Shown: positions 21,287 through 31,830, numbered from the stretch's first letter. The stretch: DNA of 64,000 nt from Yoonia sediminilitoris (GCF_003058085.1 NZ_QBUD01000001.1:868001-932000), one strand, 5' to 3'. Program-made: numbers and translations. Notes: generated by a model from the letters alone, not told the origin.

Positions 21287-21759
21287 TTATTTTCGAACCG
21301 ACCGCTTTTGCCACCGTCTTTGAAGGTCAGGCGGATCGCGCCGATTTCCATGTCTTTCTGGACGGCCTTTACCATGTCATAGACGGTTAGCGCGGCTGTA
21401 CTGACGGCGGTCAGCGCTTCCATCTCGACGCCGGTCTGGCCGCCGGTCTTGACGGTTGCGGTGATCCGCACGCCGGGCAGGGCGGTATCAGGGGTCAGGT
21501 CGATGGCAACCTTTGTGATCGGCAGCGGGTGACACAGGGGGATCAGATCGGCGGTTTTCTTGGCCCCCATGATCCCGGCGATGCGGGCGATGCCCAGAAC
21601 ATCCCCCTTTTTGGCGGTGCCTTGGGTGATCAGGCCCAGCGTCTGTGGAGTCATCTTGATAAAGCCTTCGGCAACGGCCACACGGGCTGTCACCGGCTTG
21701 TCGGACACATCGACCATATGCGCCTGACCTGTTTCGTCAAAGTGGGTCAGATCAGACAT
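21283..21759 (-). CDS. moaC: Cyclic pyranopterin monophosphate synthase
   Basis: 158 residues from [11 protein letters not shown]. Acts after MoaA in molybdopterin synthesis. Family motifs [21 protein letters not shown] and [11 protein letters not shown] are all present. A longer in-frame start would extend 51 residues into trpC and is rejected. The ATG shares its A with the trpC TAA (TAATG), so translation is coupled. Confidence 0.94.
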   Translation of the reverse strand: MSDLTHFDETGQAHMVDVSDKPVTARVAVAEGFIKMTPQTLGLITQGTAKKGDVLGIARIAGIMGAKKTADLIPLCHPLPITKVAIDLTPDTALPGVRITATVKTGGQTGVEMEALTAVSTAALTVYDMVKAVQKDMEIGAIRLTFKDGGKSGRFENK

Positions 21760-22565
21760 TACATGCCCCCCTGTGGTGGGTTGGCGATCAGTTTGCGGGT
21801 GGCTTCTTCGACGTCGTCCTGACGCATCAGGCTTTCGCCGATCAGAAAAGTGCGCGCGCCATAGCGGGCCATCTCGGCCAGATCTTCGGGCGTGTTCAGC
21901 CCGCTTTCGCAAACAATCGTGCGATCAGCGGGGACGAGTTTGGACAAGGTGCGGGTCGTGTCCAGTGTCGTCTCGAATGTCTTGAGGTTGCGGTTGTTGA
22001 TCCCCATTAGCGGCGATTTCAGCATCGTTGCGCGCTCAAGTTCCTCGGCGTCATGTACCTCAAGCAAGACGTCCATGCCCCAGCCGAATGCGGCGTCTTC
22101 AAGCTCTTGCGCCTGTGCATCGCTGACAGAGGCCATGATGATCAGGATGCAGTCTGCATTCAGGGCGCGACTCTCTGCGATCTGATATGTGTCATACATG
22201 AAATCCTTGCGCAGTGCCGGCAGGTCGCAGGCAGCGCGGGCAGCGACCAGATAGCTGTCATCCCCTTGGAAGGATGGCCCGTCTGTCAGGACGGAAAGGC
22301 AACTTGCGCCGCCGTTCTCATAGGCCTTGGCCAGCGCGGGCGGGTCAAAATCGGCGCGGATCAATCCTTTGGATGGGCTGGCTTTCTTGATTTCGGCGAT
22401 CAGACCATAGCCTTCGCGCGCATCCTGGAGCAGGCGGTCGCGAAAGCCGCGGGTGGGGCTGGCGTCTTTTGCGCGGTCTTCGATTTCGGCCAGCGGGATG
22501 GCTGCCTTGCGGGCTGCCACGTCCTCCAGCTTATAGTTTTTGATCTTTTCAAGTATGTCGGTCAT
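21759..22565 (-). CDS. trpC: Indole-3-glycerol phosphate synthase
   Basis: 268-residue TIM-barrel enzyme closing the indole ring from CdRP in tryptophan synthesis. Key segments are [17 protein letters not shown] near residue 57, [15 protein letters not shown], and [16 protein letters not shown]. It starts 4 bp inside ung and ends on the moaC start. It is monofunctional, with no fused TrpF. Confidence 0.95.
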   Translation of the reverse strand: MTDILEKIKNYKLEDVAARKAAIPLAEIEDRAKDASPTRGFRDRLLQDAREGYGLIAEIKKASPSKGLIRADFDPPALAKAYENGGASCLSVLTDGPSFQGDDSYLVAARAACDLPALRKDFMYDTYQIAESRALNADCILIIMASVSDAQAQELEDAAFGWGMDVLLEVHDAEELERATMLKSPLMGINNRNLKTFETTLDTTRTLSKLVPADRTIVCESGLNTPEDLAEMARYGARTFLIGESLMRQDDVEEATRKLIANPPQGGM

Positions 22566-23212
22566 GCGCCTGCCCAGTCTATTGGCCGTTCGCCCTGATC
22601 AATAAGCCACTGGTTCACCTTTGAAAATGGGCGCGAGCCGAAAAATCCGCGGTGGGCCGACAATGGTGACGGGTGCGGGGATCGGAGTACAAGATGTCGC
22701 GTATCCAGTTGGTTGGAGTAGGCCTGCGCGGGCGCGCCCCACAACAAGAACGCGCGTGGTCGGTCCGACAGGTGCGCCAGAACCTCGCTGACAAGGGCCG
22801 ACCACCCCAGCTTTGCGTGGGCTTTGGGTGCATGCGGCGGCACGGTCAGGGCTGTGTTGAGCAGCAGCACACCGCCGTCTGCCCAGTCCTGCAAAGATGT
22901 GCGGCGGCGGGCAACGCCCAGATCACTTTCCAATTCCTTGAGAATATTGCCGAGACTATCGAGCCTGCCGCCAAACGCGTCAGGAATGGAAAATGCCAAC
23001 CCATCTGCCTTCCCGGGGGTGTGATACGGGTCTTGTCCCAGAATGACGGCGCGGACATCCTGAGGCTGGGTGCATTCGAGCGCCCTGAACGTCAGGACCG
23101 GCGGCGGCAGAAAGGGGCCGTCAAGCCCGGCGGCAATTCGTTCAAGGGGCTGACCAAAGAACGGCAGTTCAGACCATGCACCAAGCCGCGAAAGGTCGAA
23201 TGTCTCAGGCAT
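22562..23212 (-). CDS. ung: Uracil-DNA glycosylase, family 1
   Basis: 216 residues from [10 protein letters not shown]. Removes uracil from DNA. The catalytic Asp61 lies in GQDPYH and the second motif is [15 protein letters not shown] eight codons upstream (23236) is the other possible start, but the ATG at 23212 places GQDPYH at the usual distance from the N-terminus. The gene is embedded between DUF3592 and trpC with overlaps at both ends, an unusual place for a repair gene. Confidence 0.92.
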   Translation of the reverse strand: MPETFDLSRLGAWSELPFFGQPLERIAAGLDGPFLPPPVLTFRALECTQPQDVRAVILGQDPYHTPGKADGLAFSIPDAFGGRLDSLGNILKELESDLGVARRRTSLQDWADGGVLLLNTALTVPPHAPKAHAKLGWSALVSEVLAHLSDRPRAFLLWGAPAQAYSNQLDTRHLVLRSPHPSPLSAHRGFFGSRPFSKVNQWLIDQGERPIDWAGA

Positions 23213-23654
23213 TTCGCCGAAAAATAGAGGCACCACCCTTGATCAGGAATACCGCAATTCCGATCAGAAGCAGGATAATGCCGCCCGTCAGCCGATTTTG
23301 CGCCCGTCCTGCCAATTGGCCGGGATAAATCTCGTGCAGGTCGGGGCTTTCCTCGCTCACGGTCACTTCGAACGTCGACCCGCTTTCCACGACCCTGTAA
23401 AGGGGCACCGGAACCGACCGTTCGAACGTGTAGTCCTGATCATTCAGCACAAAGTCATACCTGATCCGGTGGCTGTCATCGGGGCTTTCGCCGGGCACAA
23501 TCCATTTTTGCGAGACCGTTGAAATGGTTCGCACGCCGGTTTCACGCAATTGTGCCGCCTCGACCAACTGCTGATAGGATGTATAGGCCAGCCATGTTCC
23601 CATCCCCGCCGCTGCCAGCGAAACGATGAGGTAAAGCGCACGTTGAAGGGTCAT
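23205..23654 (-). CDS. DUF3592 membrane protein
   Basis: 149 residues with a membrane helix at each end (about 5-24 and 123-141) and an extracytoplasmic beta-rich middle ([33 protein letters not shown]). This matches the DUF3592 family pattern, of unknown function. It overlaps trpD by 4 bp and ung by 8 bp, so it is expressed with the tryptophan genes. Confidence 0.75.
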   Translation of the reverse strand: MTLQRALYLIVSLAAAGMGTWLAYTSYQQLVEAAQLRETGVRTISTVSQKWIVPGESPDDSHRIRYDFVLNDQDYTFERSVPVPLYRVVESGSTFEVTVSEESPDLHEIYPGQLAGRAQNRLTGGIILLLIGIAVFLIKGGASIFRRNA

Positions 23655-24676
23655 GGGGTTGTGCTTTCCTGTGAAATTCGGGCGAGTGTTTGCAGCTTCT
23701 CTTTGGCCTGCCCGCTGTCGATACTGTCACGCGCCAACGCAACGCCCTCTTCCAGATCAGTTGCCTTGCCCGCGATCAGCAACGCGGCGGCACTATTAAG
23801 CAACACAGCATCGCGGTAGGCACTGTGTTCACCGTCAAGCAAGGCCGCGAATGCCTTGGCGTTATCTTCAGGTGTGCCCCCGATGATCGACTCGAAAGGG
23901 TGAACGGGCAGCTTGGCGGCCTCCGGGTGAATTTCAAATTCGGTGACTTCACCATCCGCAAGGGCTGCGACCCACGTCACCCCCGTGATTGTCATCTCGT
24001 CGGTGCCGTCAGAGCCGTGGACAAGCCAGGCGGCTTCGGATCCAAGGGCATGCAGCGTCTCGGCCATGGGGCGAATAAGATCGCGGCTGAACACACCCGT
24101 TAGCTGCCGCTTGACACCTGCGGGATTGGTCAACGGCCCCAAGATGTTAAAGATGGTTCTTGTGCCAAGTTCAGCGCGCACCGGCATCACATGTTTCGTG
24201 GCAGGGTGGTGCATCGGGGCCATCATGAAGCCGATGTTGGCTTCCGCAAGGGCGCGTTCGATGGTTTCAGGGCCGACCATCACGTTGATCCCCATCTGGG
24301 TTTGCACATCCGCCGTGCCTGACTTGGACGACAGGTTGCGGTTGCCGTGCTTGGCCACCGTCACGCCTGCGCCCGCCACCACAAAAGCGGTCGCCGTCGA
24401 GATATTGAGCGTGTGTTTGCCATCGCCGCCGGTGCCGACAATATCCATCGCACCCGCGGGCGCATTCACCGGCACGCATTTCGCGCGCATCACAGCGGCA
24501 GCGGCGGCGTATTCGTCAACAGATTCACCGCGCGTGCGCAGCGCCATCAGCAAACCGCCGATCTGGGCGGGGGTTGCTTCGCCTTCAAACAGAATCTCGA
24601 ACGCTTGCCGCGCCTCTGCCGGGTCAAGCGGCCGGTCCGCTGCCGCATTGATAAGGGCTTTCAGCGCATCACTCAT
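23651..24676 (-). CDS. trpD: Anthranilate phosphoribosyltransferase
   Basis: 341 residues. Transfers phosphoribose from PRPP to anthranilate. The PRPP-binding motif is [14 protein letters not shown] near residue 82, followed by [16 protein letters not shown] and the Mg-binding DE in GTDEMTITG. It overlaps trpG by 4 bp at its start and DUF3592 by 4 bp at its end. Confidence 0.95.
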   Translation of the reverse strand: MSDALKALINAAADRPLDPAEARQAFEILFEGEATPAQIGGLLMALRTRGESVDEYAAAAAVMRAKCVPVNAPAGAMDIVGTGGDGKHTLNISTATAFVVAGAGVTVAKHGNRNLSSKSGTADVQTQMGINVMVGPETIERALAEANIGFMMAPMHHPATKHVMPVRAELGTRTIFNILGPLTNPAGVKRQLTGVFSRDLIRPMAETLHALGSEAAWLVHGSDGTDEMTITGVTWVAALADGEVTEFEIHPEAAKLPVHPFESIIGGTPEDNAKAFAALLDGEHSAYRDAVLLNSAAALLIAGKATDLEEGVALARDSIDSGQAKEKLQTLARISQESTTP

Positions 24677-25254
24677 GCTGGCACCTTTGTCATTTTCAAG
24701 AAATTATCCAGCAACTTGTGCCCATGTGCCGAGGCGATGCTTTCGGGGTGGAACTGCACGCCGTGGATCGGCAGTTCTTTGTGCTGCATGCCCATGATCG
24801 TGCCATCTTCAAGCTCTGCGGTGATGTCAAGGCAATCGGGCAGGCTGGACCGCTCGACGATCAGCGAATGATAGCGGGTGGCCTCGAACGGGGAGGGGAT
24901 GTCACGGAACAGACCCTTTTGGCTGTGGTGCATCTGGCCCATTTTGCCATGCACGATCTCATGACAGCGCACGACCTTGCCGCCGAATGCCTCGCCAATG
25001 GCCTGATGACCCAGACAGACCCCCATCAATGGCAGCTTGGCTTCTGCTGCCGCGTGGACCAGCGACAGGCAAATGCCAGCCTGAGCCGGATCACAGGGCC
25101 CCGGTGACAGCAAAATGGCCTCTGGGCGCATGGCCATCGCTTCCTGGACATTCAACGCGTCGTTGCGCCTGACGACCACATCTGCACCAAGCTCACCAAG
25201 GTAATGCACAAGATTATAAGTGAAACTATCGTAGTTATCGATCAACAACAGCAT
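24673..25254 (-). CDS. trpG: Anthranilate synthase glutaminase subunit
   Basis: 193-residue class I glutamine amidotransferase that supplies ammonia to TrpE. The nucleophile Cys is in [11 protein letters not shown] and the His/Glu pair in [11 protein letters not shown]. In many bacteria the same subunit also serves PabB. It is the first gene of the overlapping trpG-trpD-DUF3592-ung-trpC-moaC-moeA series. trpE is separated from it by the plus-strand deacetylase gene. Confidence 0.93.
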   Translation of the reverse strand: MLLLIDNYDSFTYNLVHYLGELGADVVVRRNDALNVQEAMAMRPEAILLSPGPCDPAQAGICLSLVHAAAEAKLPLMGVCLGHQAIGEAFGGKVVRCHEIVHGKMGQMHHSQKGLFRDIPSPFEATRYHSLIVERSSLPDCLDITAELEDGTIMGMQHKELPIHGVQFHPESIASAHGHKLLDNFLKMTKVPA

Positions 25255-25292
25255 TGAGAAATCCCGCGTAGTTTGAATTAGGGGCTACCGTC

Positions 25293-25305
25293 CAGCGGAC
25301 CGCTG
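25293..25305. promoter_or_regulatory. Palindrome in the trpG/deacetylase divergent region
   Basis: CAGCGG, one base, CCGCTG: 6-bp arms in the 143-bp gap between the divergent trpG and deacetylase starts. It could be an operator. No regulator can be assigned. Confidence 0.3.
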
Positions 25306-25397
25306 ACAGTATAAGTTCGGGTATACATGGGCTGCAACGCTGGTTAGCGTCAAGGGACTAGGTGCCGGAACCCGGCCAAAAGAAGAAGGTGAGCAGA

Positions 25398-27152
25398 ATG
25401 CGTGGAACTGTAGCAGGCGGGCTTTGGGGCTTGGTCATTGGCGGTTTTGCATTGGCCATAACATCGCAATTGGCCGCACCGCCTGCGCGTGAGCCGGCAC
25501 TGGGTGATGACCCAGACAGCCTACGGGCGCTAGAAACCGCCGCCCCCGCAACCACAGAGACACCTGTAGACGCGGCACCCGCCCCTGATGCACAGGCCCA
25601 AACAGAGGTGCCGTCGGCAGCAGCGCCCGACCAGACCGATGAGGTTGCGGTCACAGAAGAACAGCCCGCGGTCGCGGAACAGACATCTGACACCATCGCG
25701 CCCGTCGACACACCTGCAGCAGAACCCGAGGCTGAGGAAACGGTCGCAGAGGCGCCGGACAGCGCAGTCGAACAAGCACCGGCGGAATTGCCTGCCGCTG
25801 CACAGGCGCAGATTGATCCGGCCCCGGCAGAGCAGGCGATTGCTACGCCCCAAGAGGAGGCCCTGCCTGTTGAAGAGACGCCCTTGGAAACAGAGGTGGT
25901 GCCAGAGCCGCCTGCCGCCGTGCCGGACGTCGCGGACGATCCGGTGCAAAGCGAAGCCCGAATAGAGGCAGTTGAGCCGCAGATCGCGACCGAACCGGAT
26001 GAGCCGGTTGCGCCGGACGTGACCGCAAGCCCGCCGCAGGTTGCGCTGGCCGAGGACGAGACGATCATCGCACCGCAGACGCCAGCGCCGGCACCGGTCA
26101 TGAATGCACCGAACCAACAGGTGACAGAGGTAGACCCGCCACAGGACGACGCATCACCGGCAACAACCCAGCCAACGCCGTCGGACACAGACGCCAATAT
26201 CGCCGAAGCCAGCCCCACGCTTGATGTGCCCTCAGAGGGGGTGGAGCGCGCGCCTGAGGCCAATCGGGATCTGGCCGCACAAATCGTAGATGATGACACA
26301 TTACCAGCGCCAGAGGTCTTGGCACGGGCGCCGATCATTGTCGACGAACAGGCCCGTGACGAAACCGCGCCAGCGCCGGACACCTCAGCAAGAGTACGGG
26401 TCAATCGGCCCGGTGTAACCCCGACCCCTGCCGCACCACTGGACTCGACAGAAGAGACAGCTGACGGTGCGTCTGATCAGGCCCCCCCGATCGAGCGGTT
26501 CGCCACGCCGTTTGAAAACGCAGATGCACTTCCTTTGCTGACCGTCGTTCTGGTCGATGCGGGCGATATCGGTGTCACCGCCGAAAAAGTGGCCGCACTC
26601 GATTTTCCGGTCACCGTCGTGATCGACCCGCTTGGGGCAGACGCAGCCAGCCGGATGCAAAGTTACCGCGCAAAGGGGATCGAGGTCGGGTTGCAGGCGC
26701 AACTGCCGGAAGGGGCGACCCCATCTGATGTTGAAGTGGCGTTTGAAGCAGCCTTTCGCACCGTGCCCGAAGCCGTCTTGCTTTTCTCTGACGGGCAGGA
26801 CGGCATTCAGTCTGACCGCAACGTTACAGCGCAGGTCATGCAGGTTCTGGCGTCAGAAGGGCGCGGGCTGATTGCGGTGCAACAAGGCTTGGGCAATACC
26901 TTGCGCGCCGCAGGGCAAGCGAATGTACCCGCTGCCGAGGTCGCACGCGATCTGGACGGGCAGGGACAGGACCAACGGGCCGTGAATCGCGCGTTGGAGC
27001 AAGCCGCATTCCGTGCCCGCCAAACAGGCGACGCCGTCTTGCTGGCCCGGATGAGTGTGGATACGCTTGATGCGCTTGCTGCTTGGGCTGCGCGCAACCG
27101 CAGCGATCAGTACAAACTGGCACCGGCTTCGGCGATCTTGTTGGAACGCTAG
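25398..27152 (+). CDS. Divergent polysaccharide deacetylase-family protein with long Ala/Pro/Glu linker
   Basis: 584 residues from the ATG at 25398, which has AAGG about 9 bp upstream. GTG at 25362 is an alternative start adding 12 residues. An N-terminal membrane anchor (GLWGLVIGGFALAIT) is followed by about 330 residues of low-complexity Ala/Pro/Glu/Thr/Asp sequence with no cysteine. The divergent polysaccharide deacetylase domain spans about 377-584 (LLTVVLVDAGDIGV; VTVVIDPLGADA; IEVGLQAQLPEG). The linker would span the periplasm. Catalytic metal residues of true NodB enzymes are not obvious. It is the only plus-strand gene in the trp block. Confidence 0.8.
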   Translation: MRGTVAGGLWGLVIGGFALAITSQLAAPPAREPALGDDPDSLRALETAAPATTETPVDAAPAPDAQAQTEVPSAAAPDQTDEVAVTEEQPAVAEQTSDTIAPVDTPAAEPEAEETVAEAPDSAVEQAPAELPAAAQAQIDPAPAEQAIATPQEEALPVEETPLETEVVPEPPAAVPDVADDPVQSEARIEAVEPQIATEPDEPVAPDVTASPPQVALAEDETIIAPQTPAPAPVMNAPNQQVTEVDPPQDDASPATTQPTPSDTDANIAEASPTLDVPSEGVERAPEANRDLAAQIVDDDTLPAPEVLARAPIIVDEQARDETAPAPDTSARVRVNRPGVTPTPAAPLDSTEETADGASDQAPPIERFATPFENADALPLLTVVLVDAGDIGVTAEKVAALDFPVTVVIDPLGADAASRMQSYRAKGIEVGLQAQLPEGATPSDVEVAFEAAFRTVPEAVLLFSDGQDGIQSDRNVTAQVMQVLASEGRGLIAVQQGLGNTLRAAGQANVPAAEVARDLDGQGQDQRAVNRALEQAAFRARQTGDAVLLARMSVDTLDALAAWAARNRSDQYKLAPASAILLER

Positions 27153-27219
27153 AGCGTTACAATGCATTTCCCGATGGGCTGTGACTCAGTTTTTTCTCGC
27201 AACGCTGTAGATCGCGCGT

Positions 27220-28728
27220 TCAGTTTCCGGAGCCCTGAAACATCTTGGCATCAGCGGCGGCCTTGCGGATCGCGTTGGATTTATGCACGGTTTCTTGATA
27301 CTCGGCCTCTGGATCGCTGTCATAGACGACGCCGCCACCAGCTTGAATATAAAGCTTTTCGTCCTTTAGCACGGCTGTGCGCAGGGCGATGCACATATCC
27401 ATATCTCCATTGGCACTGAAATAGCCGCAGCCACCGCCATAGACGCCACGCTTTTCCGGTTCAAGTTCGTCAATGATTTCCATGGCGCGGACTTTGGGCG
27501 CACCTGACACGGTGCCCGCAGGCATCCCTGCAAAAAATGCGCTCAGGGCGTCCTGATCGTCGGCCAATTCGCCAACGACATTGGATACGATATGCATGAC
27601 GTGGCTGTAGCGTTCGACGATGAATTGTTCGGTCGGGTGCACGGTGCCTATCTTGCTGACCTTGCCGGTGTCGTTCCGGCCCAGATCAAGCAACATCAGA
27701 TGTTCGGCCAGTTCTTTTTTGTCAGCCATCAGGTCAAGCTCATTGGCCTTGTCTTCCTGCGGTGTTGCGCCGCGCGGGCGGGTGCCTGCGATCGGCCTGA
27801 TCGTCACCTCAGACCCAAATACACGCACAAGGATTTCCGGGCTTGCCCCGATCACCTGAAAGCCACCGAAGTTGAAATAGAACATGAAAGGCGATGGGTT
27901 GGTGCGCCGCAAGGAGCGGTAAAGCGTGAAGGGAGGTTCGCGGAATTCCTGTGTCCAGCGTTGCGAGGGGACGACCTGAAAGATGTCACCGGAACGAATA
28001 TATTCTTTCGCCTTTTCAACGGCCTGCAAATAACCTTCATGGCTGAAGTTTGACTGCGGCGGGGCCACTGGGGCGGGGTCGGACAGGGCCCGGCTGGCGT
28101 CTGGCACAGGGCGTTCCAGCGCGCGTTGGGCGTCCATCACCCGTTCGGCGGCCTGCGCATAGGCGGCGCGGGCAGAAAGTTCCCCGTTCACATAGGCAGG
28201 AGCCACAAGAATCACATCGCCCTTCACTCCGTCCAGAACAGCCACGACCGACGGGCGTAACATCACCGCATCAGGCAGGCCCAGCGGGTCGGGGTTCACG
28301 TCCGGGAGCCGTTCGACCAGCCGAATCATATCATAGCCCAAATAGCCAAACAGGCCCGCAGATGCAGCGGGCAGGTCGGCGGGCAGGTCGATGCGGGATT
28401 CGGCAATCAAAGCCCGCAGCGCGGTCAGCGGATCATCCGCCATGTCGACCCATGACTGATCGTCAAAACGCGCGCTGCGGTTGACCCGCGATGTGGTCCC
28501 CCGACATTCCCAAATCAGGTCGGGATTCATGCCGATGATGGAATAGCGCCCGCGCACTTCTCCGCCGGTGACGCTTTCAAGCATAAACGCGTTCTTGCCA
28601 GCGCCTGACAGCCGCAACATCAGTGAAACAGGCGTGTCCAGATCGGCGGCAATACGGGTATAGACAACCTGATTCTTGCCCGCGTCATAGGCGCGGGCGA
28701 AGCTATCATAATCGGGCAATAACGCCAT
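27220..28728 (-). CDS. trpE: Anthranilate synthase component I
   Basis: 502 residues. Makes anthranilate from chorismate with TrpG. C-terminal chorismate-binding motifs PIAGTRPRGATPQEDK, LGRNDTGKVSKIG and AGTVSGAPKVRAMEI are intact. The N-terminal feedback region contains LLRLSGAGKNAFMLESVTGGE, a variant of the LLES element. Only 7 bp separates it from the ppiD stop upstream, so it is read with ppiD and has no room for a trp leader/attenuator. Confidence 0.95.
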   Translation of the reverse strand: MALLPDYDSFARAYDAGKNQVVYTRIAADLDTPVSLMLRLSGAGKNAFMLESVTGGEVRGRYSIIGMNPDLIWECRGTTSRVNRSARFDDQSWVDMADDPLTALRALIAESRIDLPADLPAASAGLFGYLGYDMIRLVERLPDVNPDPLGLPDAVMLRPSVVAVLDGVKGDVILVAPAYVNGELSARAAYAQAAERVMDAQRALERPVPDASRALSDPAPVAPPQSNFSHEGYLQAVEKAKEYIRSGDIFQVVPSQRWTQEFREPPFTLYRSLRRTNPSPFMFYFNFGGFQVIGASPEILVRVFGSEVTIRPIAGTRPRGATPQEDKANELDLMADKKELAEHLMLLDLGRNDTGKVSKIGTVHPTEQFIVERYSHVMHIVSNVVGELADDQDALSAFFAGMPAGTVSGAPKVRAMEIIDELEPEKRGVYGGGCGYFSANGDMDMCIALRTAVLKDEKLYIQAGGGVVYDSDPEAEYQETVHKSNAIRKAAADAKMFQGSGN

Positions 28729-28735
28729 GCGGCAC

Positions 28736-30574
28736 CTACTGGAATTGGGCGTTTACCGCATTGACGGTGGCCTGGTTGATGTTCAGTTCCGTCTGCGCCT
28801 GAAGTGATGCTGCATAGGCTTCAAAGATATTCTGCGCGATGCCTTGGGACGCATCTTGTGCCAGCTGCGCCTTTTGGGCGACATTGGTTTCGTCCGCCAT
28901 ATCAGGCGGTGCAATCGCATCAAGACGGACAATGACGGCGCCATCGTCACCGGGCAAAACGCGCACGTCGCCAACAGCCATCTCAAAAATGGTATCGTTG
29001 AAATCGGCGGGGGCGCCCGCGACAAAGCTGCGGCGGGTCAGGCTTTCTTCGACCGTAGGGGTCAGGCCCAAGGTATCGAATCCGGTCAGCGGCAAGATGG
29101 ATGCCGCAATCCCGTCAGCCAGCGCGATCACAGCCTCTTGGCGGGCCTGGTCCTGCCATCCGGCTATGACCTCTGCGCGGACATCCTCCAAAGGCTGCAC
29201 CGCAGGCGGTGTAACGCCATCGACACGCAGCGCAAAGATACCACCATCGGCAAGGTCGATGACTTCGGGAAATTCGCCTTCGCTGACCGAAGCGGCCGCA
29301 TTGCGAAAGGCCTCATAAGCGGCGATACCGTCGGTCCGCGCGTCGGTCCATGCGATTGTGCCAAGCTGCATGTCGGTGCGCTCTGCCAAGTCTTCCAGTC
29401 TGGCACCACCGGCCAGCAGGTCAATGACCTGATCGACACCGTCATTGATCACGTCACGCGCCGCATTGGCGGCCAGTTCTTCGCGCAGGTCATCGGCGGC
29501 GTCCTCAAGCGGCGTTTCAGAGGCCGCAAGCACCGCGTTCATCCTGAACAAAGCTTGTCCAAGCCCTGCATCAAAGGGGCCGACGACATCGCCGGACCGG
29601 GCCGCAAAAACCGCATCTCCTGCTGCGCCAAGTTCATCCCTGGACACATCGCCAAGGTCGATATCAGACAGGCTGAGACCGCGTGCGACGACGAGATCCT
29701 CGAATGTTGCCTCACCGGCATTCAGGCTGGCAATCGCCGCATCGGCTTGCGCCTGATCCAGATAAACCAGCCGCTCGACCAGACGGCGTTCAGGCTGCAC
29801 AAATTCGCTGATGCGATCATTGTAAAGCTGTTCGATTGCGGCATCATTCACATTCATCTGGTCCTGAATCATGTCAGGGGTCAGCCACGCATAGGTGATG
29901 TCGCGGCTCTCAGGCAGGGTGAAGTCATCGGGGTTGGCGTCATAATACGCCTGAAGCTCTGCATCGGTCGGGGCAGGGATCGCGGTGGTCAGCGCCTCTG
30001 GCCCGACGGCGGCCCATGTGACACTGCGCTGTTCGCCAATATACTGGATCAGATTGTCGGCATAGGCGTCGGCCGTGGGCACGCCGCCAACAATTGCGGC
30101 TTGGAGCAGATTGCGAGCCACATCTTCGCGCAGGGTGGTTTCGAATTCAGCCTCGGATTGGCCGCTTTGCTGCAATGCCAGCCGGTAGGTTTCGCGGTTG
30201 AAGCCGCTGCCACCCTGGAAATCGGGAATTTGGCGCAACCGGTCAAGAACGGTCTCATCGCCGACGGAAATACCCAATGCGCTGGCTTCATTGTCCAGTG
30301 TGCGTGTCAGGATCACCTGTTGAAGTGCTGCCTGATCCAGCCCAAAGGCCTGCGCCTGCTGCATTGAAATCGGCGTTCCAAACTGCTGGGACAGCATCCT
30401 GATCTGGTTTTGCAGCGTGCGCTGGTAGGCTGTGACGCTGATTTCCTTGTCACCGACCGTGCCAATGGACCGCACATTGCCGGAAAAGCCGTTTGTGCCG
30501 AACCCGGCCAATCCAACCAAAAGCAGGATCACAATGAACCATAGTCCGTACCGTTTGCCCTGTTTCTTTGCCAT
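28736..30574 (-). CDS. ppiD: PpiD-like periplasmic peptidyl-prolyl isomerase/chaperone
   Basis: 612 residues anchored by one N-terminal helix (about 10-28) after a basic cytoplasmic stretch. A SurA_N-type helical domain covers about 35-170 and a parvulin-like region about 240-360. The parvulin part is weak, so chaperone rather than isomerase activity is likely, as for E. coli PpiD. It acts on proteins leaving the Sec translocon. Directly followed by trpE. Confidence 0.85.
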   Translation of the reverse strand: MAKKQGKRYGLWFIVILLLVGLAGFGTNGFSGNVRSIGTVGDKEISVTAYQRTLQNQIRMLSQQFGTPISMQQAQAFGLDQAALQQVILTRTLDNEASALGISVGDETVLDRLRQIPDFQGGSGFNRETYRLALQQSGQSEAEFETTLREDVARNLLQAAIVGGVPTADAYADNLIQYIGEQRSVTWAAVGPEALTTAIPAPTDAELQAYYDANPDDFTLPESRDITYAWLTPDMIQDQMNVNDAAIEQLYNDRISEFVQPERRLVERLVYLDQAQADAAIASLNAGEATFEDLVVARGLSLSDIDLGDVSRDELGAAGDAVFAARSGDVVGPFDAGLGQALFRMNAVLAASETPLEDAADDLREELAANAARDVINDGVDQVIDLLAGGARLEDLAERTDMQLGTIAWTDARTDGIAAYEAFRNAAASVSEGEFPEVIDLADGGIFALRVDGVTPPAVQPLEDVRAEVIAGWQDQARQEAVIALADGIAASILPLTGFDTLGLTPTVEESLTRRSFVAGAPADFNDTIFEMAVGDVRVLPGDDGAVIVRLDAIAPPDMADETNVAQKAQLAQDASQGIAQNIFEAYAASLQAQTELNINQATVNAVNAQFQ

Positions 30575-30654
30575 GCTCTGGAACCCGCCCGTTATTCAAT
30601 TCTTGCCCGTTTGGCTGGAGCATGAATAAGGGCGGGGGCAGGCAGGTGCAAGGG

Positions 30655-31830
30655 TCAGGGCGCGACCTTTGACAGCCTTTCGAACAGGGTCTGTACGCCA
30701 GCGCGATCGATGTTGGCAAAGGCGATGCGCAACTGGCTTTCGCCTGCGGTCAGTTCCTTTGGCATGAACATCGTGCCGGGCAGCAAAAGCACGCCCGCTT
30801 CTTTCACCAGCAATGGCGCAAGTTCCGCTGAAGACAGTGCAAGCGGGTGCCTGACGTAGGCAAAATAGGCGCCGCAGCCCAAAAGCTGCCATCCCTTGTC
30901 TGCCAACAAATGGAAATGGTCGCCAATGGCAGCGCGCCGGTCGAGAATTTCATCGCGTTCACCGGCCAGCCATTGCTTGAGGTTCTGCATCCCCCACAAA
31001 GCCGCATGCTGGCCAAGCTGATTTGGGCAAATGGCCACGGTGTCGAGGAACTTCTCGATCTCGGCCAATCGCTGCGGGCTTGTCATGACCGCACCCACCC
31101 GGTGCCCGGTCAGGCGGTAAGCCTTTGAAAAAGAATAAAGATGGATCAGCGTGTCATCCCATGCAGCATCGCTGAACAGATCATGCGGTGCGCCCGTCCG
31201 GCTGTCGAAATCGCGGTAGGTTTCATCAACGATCAGGGCAATGCCATTTGCGCGGGCCAAGTCGCGAAAGGCGCTCAGCAGTGCGGCCGGGTATTCGACC
31301 CCACACGGATTGTTCGGGCTGACAAGTGCAATCGCGCGCGTGCGCGGCGTGATCAGCCGGGCTGCGGCGTCGACGTCTGGCAACATGTCTGCCCCGACCA
31401 TAAGCGGGACCGTTTTGACACCGGACATGTCCAGCCACATGCGGTGATTGAAGTAGTAGGGGACCGGTAGAACCACTTCATCGCCCTCGGCGCAAAGGGT
31501 CGCGATCGTTGCGGCAAATGCTTGATTGCAGCCCGATGTGATCGCAACCTGTTCGGAGCTGATGGTGCCAGCGTAATCGGCCGACCATTGCTGCGCCAGT
31601 TCGGCACGCAGAGCAGGCAGCCCCAGAACCGGACCATAAAGATGCGCTGCAGGTTCGTTCACGATGACATCGGCCATATAGGCGCGCATGTTTGTGGGCG
31701 GTGGGTCAACGGGGGCCGCCTGACTGACGTTCAAAAGCGGGCGGTCGGCTGGCTGGGTGACGCCGTCAAGCCAGCGGCGTGCCTCCATCACTGGTGGCGA
31801 GAATGTTGTCTTGGTGCGTGGCTGTGTCAT
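30655..31830 (-). CDS. Class I/II PLP-dependent aminotransferase
   Basis: 391 residues from MTQPRTKTTF, chosen over an upstream in-frame start 12 codons earlier because GGA lies about 8 bp before this ATG. The PLP-binding lysine is in LYSFSKAYRLTGHRVG, and SPNNPCGVEYP and VDETYRDF are fold-type I hallmarks. It resembles aspartate/aromatic-type aminotransferases, but the substrate is not determinable. It lies 48 bp after gpt on the same strand. Confidence 0.85.
   Translation of the reverse strand: MTQPRTKTTFSPPVMEARRWLDGVTQPADRPLLNVSQAAPVDPPPTNMRAYMADVIVNEPAAHLYGPVLGLPALRAELAQQWSADYAGTISSEQVAITSGCNQAFAATIATLCAEGDEVVLPVPYYFNHRMWLDMSGVKTVPLMVGADMLPDVDAAARLITPRTRAIALVSPNNPCGVEYPAALLSAFRDLARANGIALIVDETYRDFDSRTGAPHDLFSDAAWDDTLIHLYSFSKAYRLTGHRVGAVMTSPQRLAEIEKFLDTVAICPNQLGQHAALWGMQNLKQWLAGERDEILDRRAAIGDHFHLLADKGWQLLGCGAYFAYVRHPLALSSAELAPLLVKEAGVLLLPGTMFMPKELTAGESQLRIAFANIDRAGVQTLFERLSKVAP

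Noticed and set aside
25358..26404. 348-codon minus-strand ORF opposite the deacetylase gene
   Set aside because: It mirrors the low-complexity Ala/Pro/Glu linker of the real gene; the product is Ser/Gly/Ala-rich with no domain or ribosome-binding site.
28729..28735. trp leader/attenuator before trpE
   Set aside because: Only 7 bp separate ppiD and trpE; no leader peptide can fit.
28844..30367. 507-codon plus-strand ORF opposite ppiD
   Set aside because: Cysteine/His/Arg-rich composition and no family; it is the complement of a well-supported PpiD gene.
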